A DNA stretch of 18,703 bases, taken from positions 1-18,703 of the forward strand of contig CAJTSZ010000033.1 in NCBI GenBank assembly GCA_910578755.1, given 5' to 3'. The notes under the pieces are model-generated. The model saw nothing but the letters and a program-made list of their open reading frames with translations. It ran no database searches and was not told where the DNA came from. How positions within the stretch are numbered: position 1 is the first letter of the stretch; every line of letters begins with the position of its first letter. Below are positions 1 through 5,514 of the stretch, in pieces. Both the position numbers and the translations under genes were made by a program. This DNA comes from an uncultured Oscillospiraceae bacterium (lineage in GTDB: Bacteria > Bacillota > Clostridia > Oscillospirales > Ruminococcaceae).

Positions 1-2
1 AC

Positions 3-26
3 AACGGCTTTATTATGCCGTTTTTT
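3..26 (+). terminator. Rho-independent terminator at the left edge
   Basis: A short hairpin (AACGGC at 3-8, GCCGTT at 17-22, 8-nt loop) runs into a T tract (21-26). It would end a plus-strand transcript entering from left of the window. It has no T tract on the other strand. Confidence 0.5.
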
Positions 27-123
27 AGGGTCACAAAATTCCTGCAAAAGAGGGATTTTACTTTGTAAGTACCATCTTTTACAGATGTTTATTACAAAAA
101 AGTTACGATATTTATATTTTGGG

Positions 124-182
124 GGAGGCTCTTCCCTATTCTGTGCTATATCCTGCCCAGTGAAGGGGAGCCTTCTTTTTTG
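124..182 (+). terminator. Possible terminator of a short plus-strand transcript
   Basis: AGGCTC (about 126-131) can pair with GAGCCT (about 167-172), with CCC/GGG stacked inside after a TT bulge. The stem is followed by a T-rich run (173-180). The loop is about 28 nt, longer than usual. An upstream TTACAA-17-TATTTT pair near 92-120 could be a weak promoter, so a very small RNA may end here. From 27 to 199 I see no gene. Confidence 0.3.
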
Positions 183-199
183 GAAAATGAGGGTCCTGT

Positions 200-228
200 T
201 TGACTTTTCGGGCCAGCTTGTATATAAT
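200..228 (+). promoter_or_regulatory. Consensus sigma-A promoter of the antisense RNA
   Basis: TTGACT at 200-205 and TATAAT at 223-228 are separated by exactly 17 bp. This is the best sigma-A match in the window and the only strong plus-strand promoter. The expected start is near 235. It points at the 3' end of the minus-strand toxin gene at 335-439, with no plus-strand protein gene behind it. Confidence 0.8.
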
Positions 229-234
229 ATAGAT

Positions 235-346
235 AAAGAAAAGGCATTTCCGTATGCTGTCTGCTAACAGCATGGTTGACGGTTTTGCCCTTGTATAAAG
301 TTAGAAGATAACCGTTACACTTGGGAGTGGGCGGTTATCTTTTTTT
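235..346 (+). ncRNA. Putative type I antitoxin (antisense RNA)
   Basis: A transcript from the promoter at 200-228 would start near 235 and end at the terminator at 306-346, giving about 110 nt. It would carry a 5' stem-loop (ATGCTGT at 254-260, ACAGCAT at 267-273) and the terminator stem. Its last part (335-346) is antisense to the toxin stop region, and the rest is antisense to any 3' extension of the toxin mRNA. Convergent genes overlapping at their 3' ends is the known layout of Gram-positive type I systems such as txpA/RatA and bsrG/SR4. No long reading frame with a ribosome site lies in the RNA. Transcription is inferred, not shown. Confidence 0.65.
306..346 (+). terminator. Terminator shared by antisense RNA and toxin mRNA
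   Basis: A 9-bp stem (AGATAACCG at 306-314, CGGTTATCT at 332-340) encloses a small inner hairpin (CACT/AGTG) and is followed by a T run through 346 on the plus strand. On the minus strand the same stem contains the toxin stop codon (335-337), but the tail is only moderately T-rich. It is therefore strong for the antisense RNA and weaker for the toxin mRNA, which may read on to the next hairpin at 254-273. Confidence 0.75.
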
Positions 347-439
347 GTTATCTATGTACTGTATCAGCACGATAGCTAACATCATGGCACTGATAATTGT
401 TTCTATACAAGCAAATAAATTCTCGTATGTAACATACAT
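335..439 (-). CDS. Putative type I toxin, small holin-like membrane peptide
   Basis: This 34-residue frame starts at ATG 439. The Shine-Dalgarno sequence AAGGAGGTG (446-454 on the complement) sits 6 nt before the start and is almost perfect. The peptide has a short polar N-terminus beginning MYVTYEN, one hydrophobic helix at about residues 8-29, and a charged tail DNKKR. That length, the VTYE motif near the start and the lysine-rich end resemble the putative holin-like toxin family (Hol_Tox) and other Firmicutes type I toxins, which act at the membrane. The mRNA has a long leader of about 130 nt, a hairpin over its ribosome site, and a facing antisense RNA gene. It is the sole protein gene candidate in this stretch. 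Family assignment is by eye; the alternative is a harmless membrane microprotein. Confidence 0.7.
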   Translation of the reverse strand: MYVTYENLFACIETIISAMMLAIVLIQYIDNKKR

Positions 440-448
440 CAATCCCAC

Positions 449-474
449 CTCCTTCCTCTTTTGCAAGGAAGGAG
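449..474 (-). promoter_or_regulatory. Hairpin sequestering the toxin ribosome binding site
   Basis: A perfect 9-bp inverted repeat (449-457 with 466-474, 8-nt loop) places the core of the toxin Shine-Dalgarno sequence in the 3' arm of a stem. The 5' arm (CTCCTTCCT in the mRNA) can instead pair over 6 bp with an upstream AAGGAG (489-494), so two exclusive folds are possible. Sequestered ribosome sites are common in type I toxin mRNAs. Confidence 0.6.
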
Positions 475-575
475 AAAAAGATTATCCCCTCCTTACAATT
501 TGAAGAAGGGCTAAAACCGCCAAACCGCAAGGCCAAGGAAAACCTTTAGGCCATCGGAAATACCTTTTCGACAAA

Positions 576-604
576 ATTTTACCATGTTTTTATAAAAAGG
601 GCAA
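576..604 (-). promoter_or_regulatory. Likely sigma-A promoter of the toxin gene
   Basis: On the minus strand TTGCCC (604-599) and TAAAAT (581-576) are spaced by 17 bp. The start would be near 569, giving a leader of about 130 nt before the toxin ATG at 439. The -35 box matches at four of six positions, so this is a moderate promoter. Confidence 0.55.
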
Positions 605-613
605 GGAAATAGG

Positions 614-645
614 GCAAACCCTTTCGGGCTTGCTTTATTTTTTTG
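614..645 (+). terminator. Hairpin with T tract after the DUF896 gene
   Basis: GCAAACCC (614-621) pairs with GGGCTTGC (626-633) around a TTTC loop, with one G-T pair. The plus strand carries a strong T tract (634-645). The minus-strand side, which would serve the DUF896 gene ending at 635, has only a weak T-rich tail. It may insulate the toxin module from the gene on its right. Confidence 0.45.
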
Positions 646-835
646 TTACCCTGCGGCGGGTGCCGTCCGGCTCCACAATTACCATGCTTTCCAGCTGGCT
701 GGTAAGGCTGTTGCGGAAGCCTTTAATATACTCCTGGCGCAGTGCGGCCTGCTCCTCCTTTTCCTCCGGGGTGAGGCCCTCCTCCCGGGACTTTTTGGCT
801 AAGGCATTGATGCGCTGTAATTTTGCGTTTTCCAT
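635..835 (-). CDS. DUF896 family protein (YnzC-like)
   Basis: This 66-residue protein matches the YnzC/DUF896 family from end to end. It has a helical N-terminus with MENAKLQRINALAKKSREEG, then a TPEEKEEQAALRQEYIKGFR stretch typical of the family, then a short C-terminal part containing EPDGT. The family folds as a two-helix hairpin. In Bacillus its genes lie near the SOS gene cluster, but the molecular role is unknown. An AAAGGAG ribosome site 6-7 nt ahead supports the ATG at 835. It stands alone: the gap of about 240 bp on its 5' side holds a terminator-like hairpin of the upstream gene and a 16-bp motif also found before the kinase gene. Cytoplasmic; not part of the toxin module as far as I can see. 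Confidence 0.85.
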   Translation of the reverse strand: MENAKLQRINALAKKSREEGLTPEEKEEQAALRQEYIKGFRNSLTSQLESMVIVEPDGTRRRVTKK

Positions 836-849
836 TTTTTTCTCCTTTC

Positions 850-865
850 ATTGGTTTACAAGGGT
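850..865 (-). repeat. 16-bp motif shared with the kinase gene leader
   Basis: The plus-strand string ATTGGTTTACAAGGGT occurs here, ending 15 bp before the DUF896 start codon, and again at 8668-8683 before the PASTA kinase. Both copies have the same orientation to their gene. See the copy at 8668 for the dyad. Confidence 0.5.
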
Positions 866-1002
866 TGGGCTTGGCCGGTTTTATTTGGGATTAAAATGCA
901 GCTGTTGCTTCCTTGAGAAACCTCACAAAAAAGCGGAAAGGAACTGCCAAGCCGCCTTTGCGCGGCGTTTTACCGTGTGCCAACTGCTGAATTTTCAAAA
1001 AA

Positions 1003-1084
1003 CCCCGAAAAAACTTGAAAGGAGCTGCCCCTGGCAGGGTACCTTGTTTTCACTTTGCCAGGGTCCTCTTTTGCTTACAGCTCC
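1003..1084 (-). terminator. Terminator-like structure of the PilN-like gene
   Basis: GGAGCTG/CAGCTCC arms (1021-1027 and 1078-1084) enclose a second stem of 8 bp (1029-1036 with 1056-1063). On the minus strand the structure is followed by a T-rich tail with a run of six T (1006-1020 region). The outer arm overlaps the stop codon at 1075. From 866 to 1002 I see only a small GC-rich hairpin near 951-968 and no gene. Confidence 0.45.
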
Positions 1085-1713
1085 TCCCCTATGGCAGGGG
1101 TGAGGGTATTTTCCACAAATTGGGAGAACCATTCCTTTAAGTCCTCCCACCGGCCGGCAAAATACTCCTGTAAAGTTTGTTCCTTGTTGTGCAGGGCTAT
1201 GCAGGTATACCGGGCAGTTAACCGGCCCTGGCTGTCCACGTAAAAGGTGTGAACCACGTTGGAAAAAAACCCGCCTGCCTGCAAATTGCGGGCCATCTCC
1301 TCCACTTGCCCCAATGAGGGGCACAGGGCCTGAATGGTTATGTCCCGGCCCTGAAAGGAAATTTCCTCAATGGAGGCTTCCTCCGGGGTGGCAGAAATAA
1401 TTTTAGTTAGCAGTTCCATATCGTTCCTTGGGAAAAATTCAAAGGAAAGTATGGCGCTGATGTAGGCGGAAACAAACTCTTTTACGGTGTTTTGTATTTG
1501 CTGGCTTTCGGCCAAATCCACCGGGCCGGTTTGCAGCCGGTGTACCAGCTTGTTAATGGCTTCCACCTGCTGTTCCTGCCCATAGGAGATAATTTTTCCC
1601 GCTATGGCAACGCCCCCCTGCCAAATGAGCGCCAGGGCCAGGAAAAACGCCAGGTGAATACACACCCGGCTGAACCAATCCTCGCTGGGGCTTGTTTTTC
1701 TGCTGTGCAGCAT
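1075..1713 (-). CDS. Membrane-anchored protein with PilN-like domain
   Basis: The protein has 212 residues: a short cytoplasmic N-terminus, one membrane helix at about residues 17-38, a helical stretch rich in E and Q (about 44-85), and a domain at about 99-175. That domain, with ATPEEASIEEISFQGRDITI followed by a helix and GGFFSNVV, resembles the PilN fold of type IV pilus and type II secretion inner-membrane complexes. An amphipathic C-terminal helix (about 180-204) follows. No other pilus gene is present in the window, so this is an orphan and may have another role. AAAGGAG precedes the ATG at 1713 by 8 nt. It lies 32 bp after the VanY-type gene and is probably cotranscribed with it. The PilN relation is by eye and moderately sure; hypothetical membrane protein is the safe call. 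Confidence 0.55.
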   Translation of the reverse strand: MLHSRKTSPSEDWFSRVCIHLAFFLALALIWQGGVAIAGKIISYGQEQQVEAINKLVHRLQTGPVDLAESQQIQNTVKEFVSAYISAILSFEFFPRNDMELLTKIISATPEEASIEEISFQGRDITIQALCPSLGQVEEMARNLQAGGFFSNVVHTFYVDSQGRLTARYTCIALHNKEQTLQEYFAGRWEDLKEWFSQFVENTLTPAIGEEL

Positions 1714-1745
1714 AGGGGCGCTCCTTTCTGTTTTTTAGGTGGGGG

Positions 1746-2549
1746 CTACTCCTGGGTGATAGCCTGTAGGTACTCCTCCAGGCAGAGGTTGTTTTCTTTC
1801 ATAAGTTTTGCGTGCTCCTTGCCCACGTACCGGTAATGCCAGGATTCGTAAATAATATTTGTAATATCCTGCTTTTCCTCCGGGTAGCGCAGTACAAAAC
1901 CGTATTCCACCGCGTGCTCCTGGAGCCATTTGCCTGCTTCGGTATTGGCGAATTCGGGGTCCAGGGTTTGGTGGGTTGGGGTGACAATATCTGCCGCCAG
2001 GCCAGTATGGTGTTCGCTGGTGCCGGGGACGGCAATCATGGTAGCCGTTTGGGCTTCGGCCTTTTCCCTGCTCATACCCTGGGCCACAAAGAGGGCCACT
2101 TGGTCATTAAACAGCTGTGTTTGCTTTTCTATGCTGCGGTAGGCGGAACAGACAAGCAAATCCACCCCGTCGGCCTTGGCGTCCTCTATCATTTCCTTCA
2201 TAATTGGCGCCACGCGGCTGTCCATTTTGTAGCTGTTCTGCACCACTTCCACCTGGGGGGCAAAGTCCTGGGGCAGGGGGTTTTCCCCATTGGCTAAAAG
2301 GAGGTACCATTCCAGGTCCTCCTCCGCTATTTTGGGCAGCTGGCCCTCCTCATCTTCCCCATCTCCATCTTCTTCCTCTTCATCCCCCTGGCCTTCAGGC
2401 GGGAGCTCGTCCTCATCCTCGTCCTCCTCTTCCTCCTGCGGCGGGGCGGGAGGCTGCTCCTCCCCTTCGCCGGCAACATAGATCCCCACAATAACACCAA
2501 CCAGCAGGCCCACCAAAACAAGGAGGGTGACAACCATTTTACTATCCAT
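1746..2549 (-). CDS. VanY-type D-alanyl-D-alanine carboxypeptidase
   Basis: The 267-residue protein begins with a membrane anchor (residues 5-26). An extreme acidic linker follows (about 39-69, nearly all E and D with some G and P), then a peptidase M15B/VanY domain (about 80-260). The zinc site is visible: SEHHTGLAAD gives His180 and Asp187, and ESWHYR gives the catalytic Glu235 and third ligand His238. SAYRS at 135-139 is the family substrate-binding motif. Such enzymes remove the terminal D-Ala from peptidoglycan stems outside the membrane. A lone VanY-type gene with no vanHAX neighbours points to wall maturation, not glycopeptide resistance. It has its own promoter (2574-2601). The ribosome site AGAGGA is about 11 nt from the ATG, rather far. 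The acidic linker may carry the domain away from the membrane. Confidence 0.85.
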   Translation of the reverse strand: MDSKMVVTLLVLVGLLVGVIVGIYVAGEGEEQPPAPPQEEEEDEDEDELPPEGQGDEEEEDGDGEDEEGQLPKIAEEDLEWYLLLANGENPLPQDFAPQVEVVQNSYKMDSRVAPIMKEMIEDAKADGVDLLVCSAYRSIEKQTQLFNDQVALFVAQGMSREKAEAQTATMIAVPGTSEHHTGLAADIVTPTHQTLDPEFANTEAGKWLQEHAVEYGFVLRYPEEKQDITNIIYESWHYRYVGKEHAKLMKENNLCLEEYLQAITQE

Positions 2550-2573
2550 ACTTATGCAGTCCTCTTTTTATTT

Positions 2574-2601
2574 ATTATAAAAATTCATGTGCAGGCGGCA
2601 A
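2574..2601 (-). promoter_or_regulatory. Sigma-A-like promoter of the carboxypeptidase gene
   Basis: On the minus strand TTGCCG (2601-2596) is followed after 16 bp by a perfect TATAAT (2579-2574). Transcription would start near 2567, about 18 nt before the ATG at 2549, and so leaves little leader. Confidence 0.5.
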
Positions 2602-2674
2602 AACCGTTTTCGTCCGCTTTGCAGGCCATTTTACGCCCTGTTCTGCCTTGTAAAGCTTTTGCCCTGGCCCATTG

Positions 2675-3403
2675 TTACATATTCATGTTGCCTGTTTGGT
2701 ACATAATAACCGCAAGGGCTGCAAGGGGGGCGGTTTCACACCGCAGAATACGGGGCCCAAGGGAAACAGCGGGAATGCCCTTGTTTACGGCGGAATTTAT
2801 TTCCTCCGGTTCAAAGCCGCCCTCCGCCCCCACCATAATGGAAATGGTTTTGGCCGGCTGCCCCAGGCATTGTGCAAAGGAGGCCGTGCTGTTTTCGTAA
2901 AACACCATGGCAGTATTGTCCCTGGCCATACGTTCTATTGCTTGGGCATAATCGGCCATGGGCAAAACCACTGGAACAATACCGCGCCCGCACTGCTTTG
3001 CAGCCTCCAGGGCAATACGGTTGTACCGTTCCAGCTTTTTTGCCATGGCTTTGGCGTCCGGCTTGGAAACACAGCGGCGGGTTTGCACTGGGATAATCTC
3101 CCCCACGCCCAACTCCACCGCCTTTTGGATAATCAGCTCCATTTTATCCGACTTTGGCATGGCCTGGTACAAACGGACAAAAACAGTGGGTTCGGCGCGG
3201 CAGGGGAGTATTTGCTCCACCTTAAGGCTCACTTGCTTTTCATCTACTGTTTCAATGGTACAATGGTAGTCTTGCCCGTTTTGGTTGCAGGCAATCAGCT
3301 TTTCACCGGGGCGCATCCGCAAAACCTTGGCGATATGGCGGGCGTCGTCCCCGGTAATGGAGCCGCTGGCGCTATTGATAGTTTGTGTAAAAAAGCGCGG
3401 CAT
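2675..3403 (-). CDS. rsmE: 16S rRNA m3U1498 methyltransferase RsmE
   Basis: The 242-residue length fits RsmE, which methylates N3 of U1498 in 16S rRNA using S-adenosylmethionine. The N-terminal PUA-like part (about 1-70, with HIAKVLRMRPGE) precedes a SPOUT knot domain. Knot motifs are VGAEGGF (191-197) and LGPRILRCETA (215-225). The family usually has GPEGG; here the proline is alanine, a conservative change. An AAGGGGA ribosome site precedes the ATG at 3403. It starts 15 bp after the prmA stop, so the two form an operon, as in many Firmicutes where both follow dnaJ. dnaJ is not upstream here. Confidence 0.93.
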   Translation of the reverse strand: MPRFFTQTINSASGSITGDDARHIAKVLRMRPGEKLIACNQNGQDYHCTIETVDEKQVSLKVEQILPCRAEPTVFVRLYQAMPKSDKMELIIQKAVELGVGEIIPVQTRRCVSKPDAKAMAKKLERYNRIALEAAKQCGRGIVPVVLPMADYAQAIERMARDNTAMVFYENSTASFAQCLGQPAKTISIMVGAEGGFEPEEINSAVNKGIPAVSLGPRILRCETAPLAALAVIMYQTGNMNM

Positions 3404-3418
3404 AGCGCATCCCCTTCC

Positions 3419-4369
3419 CTATTTTGCTTTACAGGCCATGGCGACCCAACCGCTGCTTTGGCATTCTTTTAATATTTCAATACCGGTGGCCGCCATTGCG
3501 GCGGCAACGTCCTCCCTGCGGGTGTCAATAATACCGGAAGCGATGAATACCCCGCCGGGGGCAAGGTACTTTTTCACATCCTGGCAGAGGCGGATAATTA
3601 CATCCGCCACAATATTGGCGCAGATAACCTGGAAGCTGCCCTCCACCTGGGAGGTTAAATCCCCCTTATGAAAGGCGATTTTGTTTTCTACCTGGTTTAA
3701 GGCTGCGTTTTCGCCGGCCACCTTAACGGCAACCTCATCAATATCGCAGCCGGCAATATTCCCGGCGCCAAGCAATGCTGCCGTAATGGCCAATATACCG
3801 CTGCCGCAGCCAACGTCCAGCACGCTGTCCCCCGGGGAAACATACTGTTCCAGCAGCTCCATGCAAAGGCGGGTGGTGTCGTGGGTGCCGGTACCAAAGG
3901 CCATGCCAGGGTTTAGGGTAAGAACCACTTCCTCCGGCCGGGGGGTGTATTCCTCCCACTGGGGGCGCACCACCAGGCGCTTGCCCACACGCACGGTGTG
4001 GTAATACTTTTGCCAGGCGGTAGCCCAATCCTCCTCATTCACCTGGTTTATTTTCAGTTCCAGGGAGCCATAGGCGTTTTGTGCATCCTGGGTTTTCAGC
4101 ATTTTTAGCATGGAGCGTATAGAAGCCAGTTCCTCCAGGCCCTGGGCGTTATCCGCCACATAGAGGGTAACGTTTGTTTGGCAGTGCTCCATTTGGCGGC
4201 GCAGGCCCTCGTCAATATAATCCCAATGGGGGGTGGTTTCCTCCAAAAAGGCGGCAAAATCCGCTGGGTCTTCAATAACAAAGCCTTTCATCCCAATATT
4301 CAGCAGCCCGGAGGTCAGCGGTTCCACCCCTTGGGTGGTTGTAAAGATTTTTACTTCTGTCCAGTTCAT
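3419..4369 (-). CDS. prmA: Ribosomal protein L11 methyltransferase PrmA
   Basis: PrmA trimethylates residues of ribosomal protein L11. The 316-residue protein has the N-terminal substrate-recognition domain (about 1-110), a linker, and a class I methyltransferase domain. Motifs are GMAFGTGTHDTT (155-166), the SAM loop DVGCGSG (185-191), the acidic CDIDE (208-212) and ANIVADVI (251-258). The ATG at 4369 has an AAAGGGGA site 6 nt upstream and gives the family N-terminus. It is first in a prmA-rsmE operon. The AT-rich 60 bp upstream contains a possible -10 (TAAAAT near 4384-4389) but no convincing -35. Confidence 0.95.
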   Translation of the reverse strand: MNWTEVKIFTTTQGVEPLTSGLLNIGMKGFVIEDPADFAAFLEETTPHWDYIDEGLRRQMEHCQTNVTLYVADNAQGLEELASIRSMLKMLKTQDAQNAYGSLELKINQVNEEDWATAWQKYYHTVRVGKRLVVRPQWEEYTPRPEEVVLTLNPGMAFGTGTHDTTRLCMELLEQYVSPGDSVLDVGCGSGILAITAALLGAGNIAGCDIDEVAVKVAGENAALNQVENKIAFHKGDLTSQVEGSFQVICANIVADVIIRLCQDVKKYLAPGGVFIASGIIDTRREDVAAAMAATGIEILKECQSSGWVAMACKAK

Positions 4370-4447
4370 AGTTATCCCCTTTATTTTATCACTTTTTATT
4401 GATTACTATTTTTACGAAACTTACCATTAGGACTGGGTAATCCCCAA

Positions 4448-4475
4448 AACTTACAGCGGTGTACCGCTGTAAGTT
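4448..4475. repeat. Perfect 13-bp inverted repeat
   Basis: AACTTACAGCGGT (4448-4460) and ACCGCTGTAAGTT (4463-4475) are perfectly complementary around two bases. There is no T tract, so it is not a classic terminator. Its core CGGT recurs in the larger palindrome 40 bp to the right. Confidence 0.7.
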
Positions 4476-4506
4476 ACCCCTATTCTTTTGTGTGAAAAGA
4501 AAGGGG

Positions 4507-4571
4507 CCATTTAAAATTTATAGTATAATAACCGCTTTGCGGTTATTATACTATAAATTGCTGAAAAATGG
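4507..4571. repeat. Large palindrome, 21 bp perfect arms
   Basis: Arms 4515-4535 and 4539-4559 are perfectly complementary around a 3-base loop (TTT), with a GC core and AT-rich ends. CCATTT (4507-4512) and AAATGG (4566-4571) extend the symmetry after a short mismatch. Each arm contains TATAAT. It could form a cruciform or a very stable RNA hairpin. It lies in the gap between the spoVM terminator and prmA. I see no gene in 4370-4604. Confidence 0.75.
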
Positions 4572-4604
4572 TATAGGCATTTTGGCGGTGTGGGAGCCCA
4601 AACA

Positions 4605-4645
4605 TAAAAAAGATAGGGAGGCACCAAAACCTCCCTACCTTTTTA
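4605..4645 (-). terminator. Strong terminator directly after spoVM
   Basis: A 12-bp stem (4610-4621 with 4630-4641, one G-T pair, 8-nt loop) is followed on the minus strand by a run of six T (4611-4606). A T-rich stretch on the other side makes it potentially bidirectional. It begins at the spoVM stop codon and closes the large minus-strand gene block. Confidence 0.85.
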
Positions 4646-4732
4646 TGTAAGCGCATCTTCTTTTTTGATTTTAAAAACCAGCCGCAGAATGCCAGATACA
4701 AATTTTGGACTTTTGATGACAACGATTTTCAT
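4643..4732 (-). CDS. spoVM: Stage V sporulation protein M
   Basis: This 29-residue peptide begins MKIVVIKSPKF and aligns along its length with B. subtilis SpoVM (26 residues, MKFYTIKLPKF...). It keeps the features known to matter: Pro9, which breaks the helix, Ile6, Ile15 and Arg17, with a basic tail KIKKED. SpoVM is an amphipathic helix that recognises the curved forespore outer membrane and anchors SpoIVA for coat assembly. An AAGGGAGG ribosome site lies 7 nt before the ATG at 4732. The place is also right: next after thiN, as in Bacillus. In Bacillus it is made under sigma-E; I could not identify such a promoter here in 4733-4878, which holds only a GCCGC/GCGGC hairpin at 4748-4762. The gene shows the organism forms endospores or descends from one that did. 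Confidence 0.93.
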   Translation of the reverse strand: MKIVVIKSPKFVSGILRLVFKIKKEDALT

Positions 4733-4878
4733 AGAAAAACCTCCCTTACCTGCCGCTTTTCGCGGCTGCTGTAAATACCTTTGAGAAACCTTGTTTATAG
4801 TACAGTATACGGCAAAGGGCCCGTTTTGGTTCTAATTCTATTGTTATTTTGCTGCCTTTTTTGCACAGCCTTAAAAGG

Positions 4879-5514
4879 TTAGTTTGCTTTATTGCACACC
4901 ACAATCAGCATTCCCTTTTCCACAGAAATAACCGCCTCCTGCCCGGGAAGGAAGTGGTTGCTTACGCCAAGGGGGAACTCGCTTTCCAGCACGGCGTTGT
5001 GCAGGGGATAATGTACATTTTCCAGGTTGACGCCGCTGCTTTTTTCGGTATAGGAAAACACGGAGAGGGAACACTCCTCCCGCCAAGGTACAGAAATACT
5101 TTTGCCCCCGGGGACTGCTGTAATCCAACAGTTTTTATCGCAGATGCAAAGGGTGGCCCCCCGGTTTGTCCCATAAACAAGGGTTTGTATATTTGCCAGG
5201 GTATGGTCCAGGCGGCCGCCGGTCATACCAAACATCAAAATTTCCCTATAGCCCCGCTTTAGGGCCTCCTTGACAGCCAGCATTGTATCCGTATCGTTTT
5301 TTTCCACAGGGTAGCGCAGGACTTCACATTCCTTGGCAATATCCCCCCGGTAGGAATCAAAGTCCCCCAGGGCAAGGTGGGGGATAAGGCCCATGGAGGT
5401 ACAGTGGGCATAGCCTAAATCGGCAGAGATAATATAATCGCTTTCATAGAGCTGCCGGCGGACATAGCGAAAGTCCTTTATTTCGCCGCCGCCTACAATA
5501 ACACACCTGTTCAT
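4879..5514 (-). CDS. thiN: Thiamine pyrophosphokinase
   Basis: ThiN transfers pyrophosphate from ATP to thiamine, making the cofactor thiamine diphosphate. Counting from ATG 5514 the protein has 211 residues, with GGGEIKD (8-14), the catalytic GDFDS (50-54), KNDTD (72-76) and GGRLDH (99-104), all family signatures. A GTG at 5526 would add four residues. I prefer 5514 because its ATG overlaps the rsgA stop as ATGA, a sign of translational coupling, and MNRCVIVGGG is the usual N-terminus. rpe, which lies between rsgA and thiN in Bacillus, is absent. Confidence 0.93.
   Translation of the reverse strand: MNRCVIVGGGEIKDFRYVRRQLYESDYIISADLGYAHCTSMGLIPHLALGDFDSYRGDIAKECEVLRYPVEKNDTDTMLAVKEALKRGYREILMFGMTGGRLDHTLANIQTLVYGTNRGATLCICDKNCWITAVPGGKSISVPWREECSLSVFSYTEKSSGVNLENVHYPLHNAVLESEFPLGVSNHFLPGQEAVISVEKGMLIVVCNKAN

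Noticed and set aside
85..267. Plus-strand 60-codon frame
   Set aside because: It has no ribosome site, runs through a terminator-like hairpin and the antisense promoter, and has no family likeness.
321..503. Plus-strand 60-codon hydrophobic frame opposite the toxin
   Set aside because: It is the antisense image of a hydrophobic peptide. It starts inside the terminator and lacks a good ribosome site. The minus-strand frame at 335-439 has a near-perfect one.
1746..2549. Vancomycin-resistance gene vanY
   Set aside because: The zinc-peptidase motifs fit VanY-type enzymes in general, but vanS/R/H/A/X are absent. A wall-maturation role is more likely.
2672..3472. Plus-strand 266-codon frame
   Set aside because: It lies fully opposite rsmE, which has all family motifs. 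It is a shadow caused by codon bias.
4459..4650. Plus-strand 63-codon frame across the palindromes
   Set aside because: It reads through two perfect inverted repeats and a terminator, and has no ribosome site.
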